DNA from: a virus | Strand: one strand, 5' to 3' | DNA: 56,763 nt | IMG/VR virus record: IMGVR_UViG_3300048672_000414 | Location: 1 to 56,763 of that record | Part shown: in pieces, positions 7,317-17,200 of the stretch | Position numbering within the stretch: the stretch's first letter is position 1 | Layout of the letters: each line of letters starts with the position of its first letter | Notes under the pieces: model-generated | Told to the model about the DNA's origin: nothing | Seen by the model: only the letters and a program-made list of their open reading frames with translations | Databases searched by the model: none | Position numbers and translations under genes: made by a program

Positions 7317-8361
7317 ATTAGGTCAAATACTTATAGATAGGCTGAATGCTGTAGTGTCGCGGAGTTTGGAGTCGTTTTCTCGCAGGTTACATAATGTAAT
7401 ACACGTTATGGAGCTACCAGACCCCACTATTAAAACAAGTACTACTCTAGCAGAGGCTACGGCAAACTTAAGTGACCCTGACCCTAAACCAGTGCAGTTT
7501 GCACAAGAAGGATCAAAGGTATTTGTAGTAGCCCAAAACCGTAGTGATTTACTAGACTACTTAAATACTACCAGCACTGGCAATATTCGGGCAAAAGACG
7601 TAGTATACCCAACTACGTCCACCGAAAGTAAGTCACTAGTTGGTGAGCAGATAAAAACTTTATACAAGCAACTACCTGTTGGCATTGCTACTGCTGCCGT
7701 AAAACAAATTACAGGAAGCTTAGCTAGTTACAGCATCCAAGACACTAGTACAGCTAATTATGTACAAGTAAGCATACATGCCGAAGCCTCTAGAGCTCCC
7801 GTACTAGACAATCTGCGTAAAGATGTATTAAACTATGTAGGTAGTCGTGTGTTTACCGACACATTACTAGAATACACCGCCACAGAAGTAGGCAATAATG
7901 TGGTTGCTGCACTAACCAATAAGCAGCAAAAATCTAGCAGCAAGTCTAGCACAGGTAAGTCCAAGACGGCTAAGCAAACTACTAGCATAGAGAGGTCCAA
8001 GCCAAAGCAGTTACGAACCTTGCAAGGACGGTTTACTAGCCTTAGTACTTTACTAGGTATTATTAATAGAAACCTTCACGATACAATACATCAAAATATG
8101 GGTACTGGAGATCGTAAGGATATTCTTAATTATAGAACAGGGCGATTTGCACATAGTGCCGAGGTTACTAGGTTGACTCAAGGTCGCGAAGGTATGCTTA
8201 CCGCGTATTATACCTATATGAAGTACCCTTATCAAACCTTTGAGCCAGGGTTCGCGCAAGGTTCACCACGCACTCGCGACCCTAAACTGTTAATATCTAA
8301 GTCAATCCGAGAAATCGCTGGCCAGCAGGTCAGTAACCGAATGAGGGCAGTACTAGCATGA
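7309..8361 (+). CDS. Neck or tail-completion protein (probable)
   Basis: 350 residues between the gp6-like connector and the tail terminator, where head-closure or gp10-like proteins are normally encoded. The C-terminal third (RNLHDTIHQNMG, then LNYRTGRFAHSAEV and MKYPYQTFEPG) has the style of a virion assembly protein; the middle (about 205-235) is a Ser/Lys/Thr-rich linker. It overlaps both neighbours (8 bp upstream, ATGA downstream), so it is probably translationally coupled to them. It is longer than classical gp10-like proteins. Function is inferred from position, not from a recognised motif. Confidence 0.55.
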   Translation: MAKLGQILIDRLNAVVSRSLESFSRRLHNVIHVMELPDPTIKTSTTLAEATANLSDPDPKPVQFAQEGSKVFVVAQNRSDLLDYLNTTSTGNIRAKDVVYPTTSTESKSLVGEQIKTLYKQLPVGIATAAVKQITGSLASYSIQDTSTANYVQVSIHAEASRAPVLDNLRKDVLNYVGSRVFTDTLLEYTATEVGNNVVAALTNKQQKSSSKSSTGKSKTAKQTTSIERSKPKQLRTLQGRFTSLSTLLGIINRNLHDTIHQNMGTGDRKDILNYRTGRFAHSAEVTRLTQGREGMLTAYYTYMKYPYQTFEPGFAQGSPRTRDPKLLISKSIREIAGQQVSNRMRAVLA

Positions 8362-8795
8362 GTCGTAGAACGTCGATTGTTAAAGCACTAACAGAAAAAT
8401 TAAAAAGCATAGACGGCTCCACTGGGTATAAGTCAAATATCTTTGGTAACTCATTTCCCTTCTTAAAGTTCTGGGACGAAACCAACGATTTCCCATCCAT
8501 TTATGTTGTTGCTGGCAGCGAAGCACGAGAATACTTGCCAAGCGACTTTACCTGGGCATATCTAGGTATTACACTAAAGGTATACTGCAAGGGCGAAGAC
8601 TCCCAGCAGTTGCTCGAGGATTTACTAGAAGACGTAGAAAACGTAATACATGATAACCGGGTACTAGTCTACGATGCGGAACATGGCTACGAAACTACAG
8701 AAATCTTAATAAATTCTATAGTTACCGACGAAGGGCTTTTAGCTCCTTATAGTATCGGTGAAGTCAATTTACAAGTGCGCTATGCGCTGATGTAA
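8358..8795 (+). CDS. Tail terminator protein (probable)
   Basis: 145 residues. The start overlaps the previous stop (ATGA). Size, gene order (just before the major tail protein) and the pattern of a first helix (SIVKALTEKLKSI), beta strands (PSIYVV, LGITLKVYC) and a helix (LLEDLLEDVENVI) fit lambda gpU/HK97 tail-terminator proteins. These cap the tail tube and join it to the head. Assigned from order and secondary-structure style. Confidence 0.65.
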   Translation: MSRRTSIVKALTEKLKSIDGSTGYKSNIFGNSFPFLKFWDETNDFPSIYVVAGSEAREYLPSDFTWAYLGITLKVYCKGEDSQQLLEDLLEDVENVIHDNRVLVYDAEHGYETTEILINSIVTDEGLLAPYSIGEVNLQVRYALM

Positions 8796-8828
8796 TCTTT
8801 CTGTAGTAATACGTAGTACGGCAGGTAA

Positions 8829-8857
8829 TTGTCTAGCCAATACGTAGATGCTACTAA
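8829..8857 (+). promoter_or_regulatory. Possible weak promoter of the major tail gene
   Basis: TTGTCT (8829-8834), 17-nt spacer and TACTAA (8852-8857) with a TGC just before it, in the 82-bp gap before the major tail gene. The direct repeat AATACGTAG occurs twice in this gap. Matches are only partial. Confidence 0.35.
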
Positions 8858-8877
8858 ATAACCATAAAGGAAAAATT

Positions 8878-10323
8878 ATGGCATTAAATTTAGTCCGTAA
8901 TAGTAAAGTATTCTTTACAACAAACGTAGATACTAATGGTAAAGTAAACGCAACTGGATTTACCAACGCCAATACTTACGAAATACAGGTTCTAGATGGG
9001 TTTAGCTTCTCGCAAAATACCAATAGTGACACAGTTACTATTGCCGAAGCCGGCAGTGCCCCTGTTCGCGGGCAGCGTAGCTTCAACACTAGCTTAGCTC
9101 CTGTTGATTTCTCTTTCTCTAACTATATTCGTCCAAAGAACGCTACAACTGCAATTACCGCAGAAGAAAGTGTTTTATGGAATGCGTTGTTTAGTACAGT
9201 GAGTACTGATACTGCAGCGGTTACCATAGGCGGAACAATTAGTGGCGTTACTTATGCCTTCTCTAACGGTGTAGGTACTGTAACTATTGCAGGAACCTCA
9301 CTAACTGCAGTTGGTGTATCGGTTGGTGATATTGTTGTTATTGGTGGTATTACTGCTGCAACAGGTGCAGGTATTACAGCATTTAATGCTGCTGCTACGG
9401 TTGCTACAATTAGCGGTACAGCTATCACACTGGCCCTAGTAAGCCCAACTACCACAGCATCCACGATCACTACTCCAGCTAGTATTAAGCTGTATAAGAG
9501 TGCTTGGGCACCAGTTAGTACTACATACAGCTATGTAAGTGGTGCCGCAAGTGATAAGCACCAGTTACTAAAGTTTGGTATGATATTTATTGTTGACCAA
9601 GTTGCCTATGCTGTTGATAATGCTGCAATGGGTCAGGTAACAATTGATTTTGGTCTTGATGCTATTGCTACAGCACAGTGGACAGGACAGGGAACCGCAC
9701 TACGTCAACTTGGTACAGGGGTAACGGCATCTGCAGGCACCTTCGGTAACGGATTAACCGGCAACTATCTTGTTAAAGTTACGGATGCTAACTACATTAC
9801 CAATAAACTGAGTACAGTTACCCTTACCTTAGTTAATAGCTTAAAGGATTCCGCAGGAACATCCTACGGGGCTGCTGGAGATACTTATACTGTACCTATT
9901 ACTGGTGGATCATTCACTATTAATAACAATATTACGTATATTACTCCAGCTAACCTGGGTGTTGTTAATCTGCCTGTTACATATTATACTGGAACACGGT
10001 CTATTACTGGTACCTTAAACGCCTACTTACGTACCGGTGGCACTCGCGATACCGGTGAACTCCTGGCCGATATGCTAGCAGCCGCTAGTGGTACCATTGA
10101 GCCTATGGCGGCTATGAGCATCAATATTGGTGGTGCCAATACGGTTAAAGTTAACCTAGATATGCCGGCCACTGTTCTTACTATCCCTACGGTAGATGTG
10201 CAGCAGGTTGTATCTACAGCCATTAACTTTACTGCAGAAGGCTATGTACCAAGCTCTACTGCTGACGGTAATGCCTACGACTTGACTAAGGCAAACGATA
10301 TTGCTATTCGCTATTACGCTTAA
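8878..10323 (+). CDS. Major tail tube protein (probable)
   Basis: 481 residues from ATG 8878, which follows AAAGGAAAAATT; an upstream ATG at 8848 lacks a comparable site. The protein is Thr/Ala/Val-rich and almost wholly beta-strand in character. It opens with ALNLVRNSKVFFTTN, typical of large siphovirus tube proteins that carry extra Ig-like or decoration domains. Central segments (about 105-205) of low-complexity Thr/Ala/Ile look like an inserted surface domain. It is followed by a strong terminator and precedes the tail assembly chaperones. The order tail terminator, tube, chaperone, tape measure is canonical. Confidence 0.8.
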   Translation: MALNLVRNSKVFFTTNVDTNGKVNATGFTNANTYEIQVLDGFSFSQNTNSDTVTIAEAGSAPVRGQRSFNTSLAPVDFSFSNYIRPKNATTAITAEESVLWNALFSTVSTDTAAVTIGGTISGVTYAFSNGVGTVTIAGTSLTAVGVSVGDIVVIGGITAATGAGITAFNAAATVATISGTAITLALVSPTTTASTITTPASIKLYKSAWAPVSTTYSYVSGAASDKHQLLKFGMIFIVDQVAYAVDNAAMGQVTIDFGLDAIATAQWTGQGTALRQLGTGVTASAGTFGNGLTGNYLVKVTDANYITNKLSTVTLTLVNSLKDSAGTSYGAAGDTYTVPITGGSFTINNNITYITPANLGVVNLPVTYYTGTRSITGTLNAYLRTGGTRDTGELLADMLAAASGTIEPMAAMSINIGGANTVKVNLDMPATVLTIPTVDVQQVVSTAINFTAEGYVPSSTADGNAYDLTKANDIAIRYYA

Positions 10324-10336
10324 TTATTAAGCAACA

Positions 10337-10365
10337 GGGGAGGGTTGATCTCCTCCCCACTTTTT
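10337..10365 (+). terminator. Rho-independent terminator after the tube gene
   Basis: GGGGAGG (10337-10343) pairs with CCTCCCC (10352-10358) and is followed by AC and five T residues. It would cap abundant tube mRNA while allowing partial read-through. Confidence 0.8.
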
Positions 10366-10386
10366 AACTCTTGAGATTAAATAAAC

Positions 10387-10797
10387 ATGACAACTCTTTC
10401 TCTTAAAAACCTGCTTGTGCCTTCTAAGTCCCTAGAAGTTGAGTATCCCGGTATGCCTGAATTCAAAGTTCAAGTGGCATTTTTATCTCGTGAAACTCTG
10501 CAACAAATTCGCAAGAAGGCCACTAAGACCAGTTTCAAAAATCGCCAGCCAGTTGATGAGCTGAACGATGAACTTTTCCTTGAGCTATACGTCAAAGCCG
10601 CTATCAAAGGCTGGAGTGGCCTCAAGCTGAAGTACCTTGAGCAACTTGCTCCTGTTGACCTTAGTGGCCAGGACCTGGATGCTGAACTTGAGTACAGCGA
10701 AGAAAACGCACTGTACTTGATGAAGAACTCCACAAACTTTGACTCGTTTGTTAGCGAGCAGGTCACTGACCTGGGAAACTTTTCTACGAACAAGTAA
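10387..10797 (+). CDS. Tail assembly chaperone, gpG-like
   Basis: 136 residues, acidic and helical, between the tube and tape-measure genes. It is the zero-frame product of a lambda gpG/gpGT-type pair: a canonical slippery heptamer lies five codons before its stop, and an open -1 frame follows. Such chaperones coat the tape-measure protein during tail assembly and are absent from the virion. ATG 10387 is 22 bp after the terminator T-run. Confidence 0.85.
   Translation: MTTLSLKNLLVPSKSLEVEYPGMPEFKVQVAFLSRETLQQIRKKATKTSFKNRQPVDELNDELFLELYVKAAIKGWSGLKLKYLEQLAPVDLSGQDLDAELEYSEENALYLMKNSTNFDSFVSEQVTDLGNFSTNK
10773..10779 (+). promoter_or_regulatory. GGGAAAC -1 ribosomal frameshift site
   Basis: The heptamer G GGA AAC is exactly in register with the zero frame (GGA 10774-10776, AAC 10777-10779), the X-XXY-YYZ form; lambda uses the closely similar GGGAAAG. 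A -1 slip here continues into the frame of the 10779-11168 region without a stop. Confidence 0.9.
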
Positions 10798-11168
10798 ATA
10801 ACGTATATGTAGGCTTAGAAAGCTACCTACGCAACCGCGACGTAAGCATGACCAAGGAAGCTTACTTTGAAATGTGTGAGATGCTAGGTAGCGAACCACT
10901 AGAGTCGGAGATTCCACTAGAGCTTGAAGACTTCCCTGATCTAGTACAGCAAGCCTTTGTTATTTATAGCATGTTGTCGGATATCTGGGAAGGTATGAGT
11001 GGTACGTATTTAGGCAAAGACTATAGCTTATTATTTGACTTGTTCGAATTATATAGCATTGATACAAAGGAAGAAAAACTTCTTAGTACAGACTTTATTA
11101 AACATATAGACTCTGTGCGCTCAAAGCTATTAAGTGAAAAACAAAAAGCAACTAAGCCCGCCAGTTAA
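10779..11168 (+). CDS. Tail assembly chaperone, frameshifted T part (gpGT-like)
   Basis: Open in the -1 frame from the slippery site to 11168, adding 129 residues to give a fusion of about 260 residues with the upstream chaperone. The translation begins LFYEQVNNVYVGLESYLRNR. An ATG at 10848 exists but has no convincing ribosome site, so expression by frameshift is preferred. The T part of such proteins recruits the tube subunit to the tape-measure complex. The stop codon lies in the loop of the terminator hairpin. Confidence 0.85.
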   Translation, partial: LFYEQVNNVYVGLESYLRNRDVSMTKEAYFEMCEMLGSEPLESEIPLELEDFPDLVQQAFVIYSMLSDIWEGMSGTYLGKDYSLLFDLFELYSIDTKEEKLLSTDFIKHIDSVRSKLLSEKQKATKPAS

Positions 11169-11186
11169 AGCTGTGCGGGCTTTTTT
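11154..11186 (+). terminator. Rho-independent terminator overlapping the chaperone stop
   Basis: AAGCCCGC (11154-11161) pairs with GCGGGCTT (11175-11182), reinforced by an inner CAG/CTG pair and followed by a T-run (11181-11186). The left arm is inside the last codons of the chaperone gene. The promoter at 11205 restarts transcription. Confidence 0.85.
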
Positions 11187-11204
11187 ATACCCAAAATTTT
11201 ATAG

Positions 11205-11233
11205 TTGACACGGAGCTGCCCTCGTGGTATAAT
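11205..11233 (+). promoter_or_regulatory. Consensus promoter of the tape-measure gene
   Basis: TTGACA (11205-11210), 17-nt spacer ending CCCTCGTGG, TATAAT (11228-11233): both hexamers match the sigma70 consensus perfectly. It belongs to the same family as the promoters at 523 and 23331. Its leader is about 60 nt. Confidence 0.88.
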
Positions 11234-11299
11234 CGTGAGAAAGTGAAAAATCTACTTTAACATTTAAGGTAGCAAAGTGTTTTGCTATGAGGAGAACAA

Positions 11300-14200
11300 A
11301 TGGCTACACAAAATAACGTTGACATAAAAGTAAATGTAACGGACGGCGGCACGACCGCCAAAGCTACAAAAAGCGCAGAACAGTATAAGAAAACTTTAGA
11401 AGATGCAGGTAAAGCCGCCGCCAGTATTAGTACTGGTAGTGTTGGAGGTACTGCAGGTTCGCGTGCTGTAGCAGCCGCAGCCGCCGCCCCTGTAAAAACA
11501 GCCAAAACGGTATCGCAGCCTACTGGCTCTGCTGCTATAATGGATGATAGCTCTTATAATGCTGCTAGAGGGGCTGCAGGAGCTACTAAAGCTAGTGCTC
11601 GTGATTTTGCTAAACAGTCTCGTGATTTGGACGGATTAGTGCGCGTATACGCTACCTTTGCTGCAAATATTTATGCAGTAGGTGCAGCATTTAGAGCATT
11701 AAGCGACGCAGCAGCAACTGAGAATCTTGTAAAAGGCCTTGATAGCTTAGGTGCAGCAAGTGGTAAAAACCTAGGTTTCCTATCAAAACAATTAGTAGTG
11801 GCTACTGACGGAGCTATATCTTTAAAAGATGCAATGACTGCTGTAGCTACAGCAAGTAGTGCCGGAATGGGCAGCTCTCAGATAAAAGAAATTGCCGTAG
11901 TAGCATCGAAAGCATCTCAAGCTCTCGGGGTTAACATGGCAGACGCCATGAGCAGGCTAAGCAGAGGCATTACTAAACTTGAGCCCGAACTACTAGACGA
12001 GCTAGGAATTTTTACAAAGGTAGGCGAAGCAACCAGCAAGTATGCTCTGGCTGTTGGCAAAAGTGTAACTTCCCTATCTGATTTTGAAAAGCGTCAAGCT
12101 TTTGCTAATGCCGTAATTGCGGAAGGCAAGAAAAAGTTTGAAGAGCTGGATACTGTAACAAATCCGTACGATAAGCTACTAGCCAGCGTTACTAATCTTA
12201 GCACGGAAGGGCTAGGGTTAGTTAATAAGGTACTAGGTCCCATTATTAAATTGCTATCCGAATCGCCTACGGCTTTATTAGGCATATTTGCAGCGGTAGG
12301 TTCCGCACTGATAAAACAAGCAATCCCTGCTTTAGGGGCTTGGAGAGAGTCTCTTGCTAAAAGTGCAGAAGCCTCTGCAGCTTCGGCTGAAAGAATACAT
12401 ACTACATTCATGGAGTATTCTGTAGATAAAGATATTGCCGAATCGGCTAAGCGCTTAAAGCCAGCACAAGAAAAAGTCGCAAAAAATTTAGCAGAGGGGC
12501 AGGACCTCTTAGCAAGCACACTATCTAAGCGCTCAAAAATATTAGCTAGTGCTATGCTGCCTAATGTTAATGCTGAAGGCTTAGTAAAATCATTAGATAC
12601 GGAAATCTCCAAAAGAAACGTTGCTCTTGATATTACAGCCGCTAAACGAGATGCCGAGTATGCTAAAGGTGAAAAAGCCAATCAAACCTTATTAGGGGTA
12701 CTAGATAGACGTATAACTCGGCAGCACGAAGAATTGCTAAATCTAGGCGAAGCTCGTGATATTTATAAAGACACTGCTAATATAGTTAAGAAAATACAGG
12801 AAGATACGGAAAAGTTTGATAATAGAAATATAAAGCTATTTTCATTTGAGCGAGGATTTAAAGACTCTGGCGAATGGATGCGTAAAAGAATTGCCGACGC
12901 AGCCCAAGCTTCAGCTACTTCAAAGGGAATACTTTCAGCCGCAGGTTCAGATACAGCAACTAAAGGCACTATAGCGGCATTTAAAAATCTGTTTGATAGT
13001 ATAAAGAATGGCATACCAAAAGTAGACGAGTTTGGTGAGGCTATTGTTGGAGCAAATGGAAAAGTAGAGCGCATTGGTAAGGGTTTAACTGGCATACCTG
13101 CAATACTTACTAAAGTTACCGGCAGCTTACTCATAGCTGGGTCAGCTATAGGAACATTTCTGTCCTCTATTCAACCAATACTTATAGTACTTGAGTTGCT
13201 TGTTGTAGCTTATGGAGTATTTGATTCTGTAGCGTCAAAAGCTGCTAAACAGCAAGAAGCTTTTAATACTGCTACAGCAGGAGTTGAAAGCGCTACAAAA
13301 ACCGCTGCGGATACTCTAACGCTTTATACTCAAAAGAAAAAGGAAGCTTTCACTATTGACGCTATATCTGCGTATACTAATGCAATAAGTGGTGCCTCAG
13401 ATGCTCTACGTGACCAAATTATTGCTTTCCAAGACTACAAAAAGTCTGCAAATATATGGGACGACCTAAAAGACGGTATAGCTTCTGTATTTGGTAAAGG
13501 CAACTTGGATAAATTACAAAAAGGGGCGGTAGATAGCTTAAAGACCACTATGAATATGTTAGACTATAGTTCTAACAGTGGTGCCTCTAAAACTTCATTA
13601 ATAACCTCCATATTCGGGGACAAAGCCCAGTTTAAAGATCTAAACGCAAGTACCAAAGAACTTAATAAGGCTTTTGATGGTTTAACAGATGCTGAGCGCG
13701 AAGCAAAAATTAACAAAATTGCAGCTGCCGTTGAAAATGTACGTAAATCAGAGGAGTACGCTACTAATGCCGCAAAAGCTTTCTTAGAAAGTTTAAGCGC
13801 AGTAGACAAGGTAGTAGATCAAATAATTCAAGCAAACGCATTTAGTGATCTACAAGGTAAGTTGGGTATTGAACTCGTTCAAGCCGCCCAAAAGCTTGCT
13901 ATGGCATTATCTGACCCGCTAAAGGCTTTAACTGACTTAGCAGCTCTAGGAAAAGACCCTAAAGCGTTAGCAGCCTTAAATATTGCTCCAGATAGCTCAG
14001 CTATGTCTGCACTAAAGCAGGCTGTTACCTATGAGCGTCAGTTAAACGATCTTACTAAAGAGCGTAAACTAGCTGAAGATGCTAAAGTTTTGGCTGAAGC
14101 GGGTAAAGGTACTAGAGCTTCCGCACTTCAAAAGGCAGAAAGTAACGTCCCATTTTTCGGAGACCTAGGTGGCACCACTTCATCTACAGCAAGATTAAGA

Positions 14201-17200
14201 GGGGCAGCCGTCAAGGGTGATATACAGGACGCAAAAGCTAAACTAGACGAAATTGCTAAAAAGATAAAAGACGCTCAACGTGAGGCTACAAGTTTTGCTA
14301 GTAACCAGATAAGCTTGGTCACACAAATTGCACAAACTGGGTTCGATAGAATTCAGCTAGGTTTAAAGCGCGCACAAGAACAAGCACAAATTGGCGTAGC
14401 TCGTACAGCTTTAAATATTGCCGCCGGAGCAGGAGCTAATACTGCAGATAAAGAGTTTGCTCTAAAAATGCAGGAGCTTAAAATTCAAGAGAGCCTTATA
14501 GAAGCTAACTACAATGTACAGCTGGCTACTATTAAGAATACTCAAGAATTAGAAAAGTTAAACATTAATCTGCAACAAGGTGAAGCCGCTAGACTAAAGG
14601 CCAGCAGCCTGCCAGAAGAACAGATAGCGGGGCAAGCACTAGAAAAGTCACTAGCACAGCGTAAGCGTATAATTGATCTGGCGGAGGGTAAATCAAGTAA
14701 GCAGGATTTACTGAGCATGCGTGGAAGCTCAGTAGAAGCTCAAGCCGCTATTGCGCGTAGAAATGAGCTACTGATACCAGGAATGCAAAAAGATGCTGCA
14801 CTTGCAGCAACCCGAGGACAAGCACAGAGCGCCGAACTAGAGCGTCAAGCAAAAATAAACGCTGAAGAATTACGGAATAAAGAAGCTAAGCTTAATTTAG
14901 AAAATCAGATCCTTGCCACACAGCAAGAGCAAGTTAACCTAGCTAATCAACTAGGCATTAGCTCTACAGATCAGCTGATTGACCTTAAATACGCACTACA
15001 GTTTAAGCAGGCATCTAATGAAGCTGATGCAAAACGTGCTGCTGTAGAAGCAAAAATTAAGGATCTAAAAGTGGCCGGTATAACAAGTGGTCCTGAGTAT
15101 GAAAGACTTGCTGGAGAACAAGGGATATATACCCAAACCCTTAAACAGATCACCGCAGAAGAAACCTTAAAGAAACTAAAGCTAGAGTATAGTAAGCTTG
15201 ACGAAAAGGGTGCTGAGTATAAGAAGCGTATTAATAAAGAGTATGAGCTAACGCTAGAAGATCTGCGCATTGAAAACTCGTTGCTATCATCTAATATAGT
15301 ATTAGAGCAGCTATCTATTGATGCTAAGAGTCAGCTAGGAGCTATCGACGCACAATCCGCTATTATTGCTAAAGCCAACTTGGAGTTACGCAAAGAAGAT
15401 ATTAGGTACGCTGAGGATGCTTTAAAGTTAGAAAATGATGTAGCTAACAAAAAGCGAGATGCAGCCGATGCCGCTGCAAAAACAGCACTAGCCTTAAATG
15501 CTACGCAAGGAAAAGGTCTTGATAGTCCAGAAATGCAGGCTTTCCGTCAAGCACAAGACTCGCAGGATGCCGCTGAACGTGCATACCAAACTGCACTTAA
15601 AAACCAAAGTGCAGCAAAAACATTAAGCGATATCAATAAGCAGGGTATCAATGATACTAAAGCTTTAAATCTTGAACTTGAACGCCAAAAGCAGCTATTT
15701 GCAGATATTACTGCAGCTACTGAGTCTCTTGCTGCAATATTTGGCACTGTGGGTGAAAGCGTTGGCAAATTCGCGGAAACTTTAGCTAAAGTCAGCCTAC
15801 AAAATGAAGCCAATAAAAAAGGAATGGCAGATAATAAAAAGCTACAAACAGATCTATTGGAAAAGCAGAAACAAGGTGTAGACATAACTCAGGCATTAAG
15901 TGATGCTAAAGAAGAAGAGTCTAGGCTCACTAAGAAATCACAAAAAGACGAGTTAAACGGTAACATAGCTGTGGTAGCCTCTGCTAAGAAAATGTTTGGC
16001 GAAAAAACCGCCGCTGCAAAAGCTTTAGGCGATATAGAGAAAGTGCTACATGTACAGCGTATAGCTATGGACTTAAAAGAAATGGTTCAAAAGCTATTTA
16101 CGGATACCGCAGAGACTAATTCTAAACTTACCGCCGAAGCCACGCAAACAGGGGCAACTGAGGCAGGATTTTTAGCCCGTACTGGAACTTATATAAGTGA
16201 AATTTTTGCTAAGTTTACTGCCACAATGGGTCCGTGGGGCTGGGCAGCTGCAGCAGCTGTAGTTGCCGCCATATTTGGCGGGGGTGGTGGAAGTTCCGCA
16301 CCTTTTGTAGCGACTGCAGAACAACAGCAAAAGGTACAAGGTACTGCTATGAGTTATAACTCTACTGGTAGCTTAGTGCAAACTAACCGTGGAGTATTTG
16401 GAGATACTACAGCAAAATCAGAAAGCATTGCAAAGTCGCTAGACATTATTGAGAGTACCTCAGTGGAGGGATTAAGCTACTATAATGGGATGCTTGACGC
16501 CTTAAAGCAGATACGCGATAATACAGGAACCGCAGCTAAAAACCTATACAATATACCAGGCCTTCGTGCGGGTAGTTTAAGCGGCACCATTGAGGGAACT
16601 AATACTAGTGGTGGTTTACTTGGTATTGGTGGGCTATTTAGTAAGTCAGTAACTAAAGACATTATTGATAGTGGTATAAAGCTAAGCGGCACCTTTGGAG
16701 AATTAGTACGAGGGATATCATCAACCATTCAAACTTTTGAAACAGTATCTACCACTGTTAAAAAGAGTGGGTTCCTAGGTATAGGAGGTAGTACTAGTAC
16801 TAGTGTAGATACTACTTATCAAGACCTCTTGGGCCTCGACCCTAAATCGTTTAAAGCTTTAGTAGATAGTTTAAACAATGCTAATAACTTAGTTATGAGC
16901 ATTGCAAAAACAGCTGACTTAGACTTAACAGCAGTGCAATCTACGCTTGACGCACTATCCGTTGACAAAACCATTAGTCTACGCGGCCTAAAGGGTGAGG
17001 ACTTTACCAAAGAACTATCTTCAGTTATTGGTCAAATCTTAGACGACGCTAGTTCTGCCATATTTACACAGTTTGAGCAATTTGCTCAATTTGGTGAAGG
17101 CATGTTGGAAACTGTAGTCAGAGTAATTGATGCCAATACAAAAGTAAAACAGTCTCTTGAGAATTCGTTCATTAGTATTAGTAATATACTAGGTGAAAAT

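Noticed and set aside
10470-10917. Leftward frames of 107-110 residues over the chaperone genes
   Set aside because: Mirror frames of the frameshifting chaperone pair.
10848-11168. Second chaperone frame as an independent gene
   Set aside because: ATG 10848 lacks a ribosome site and an in-register GGGAAAC slip site explains expression better.
12094-12681. 195-residue frame opposite the tape-measure gene
   Set aside because: Antisense shadow of a codon-biased gene; Ser/Ala/Leu-rich mirror composition and no ribosome site or promoter.
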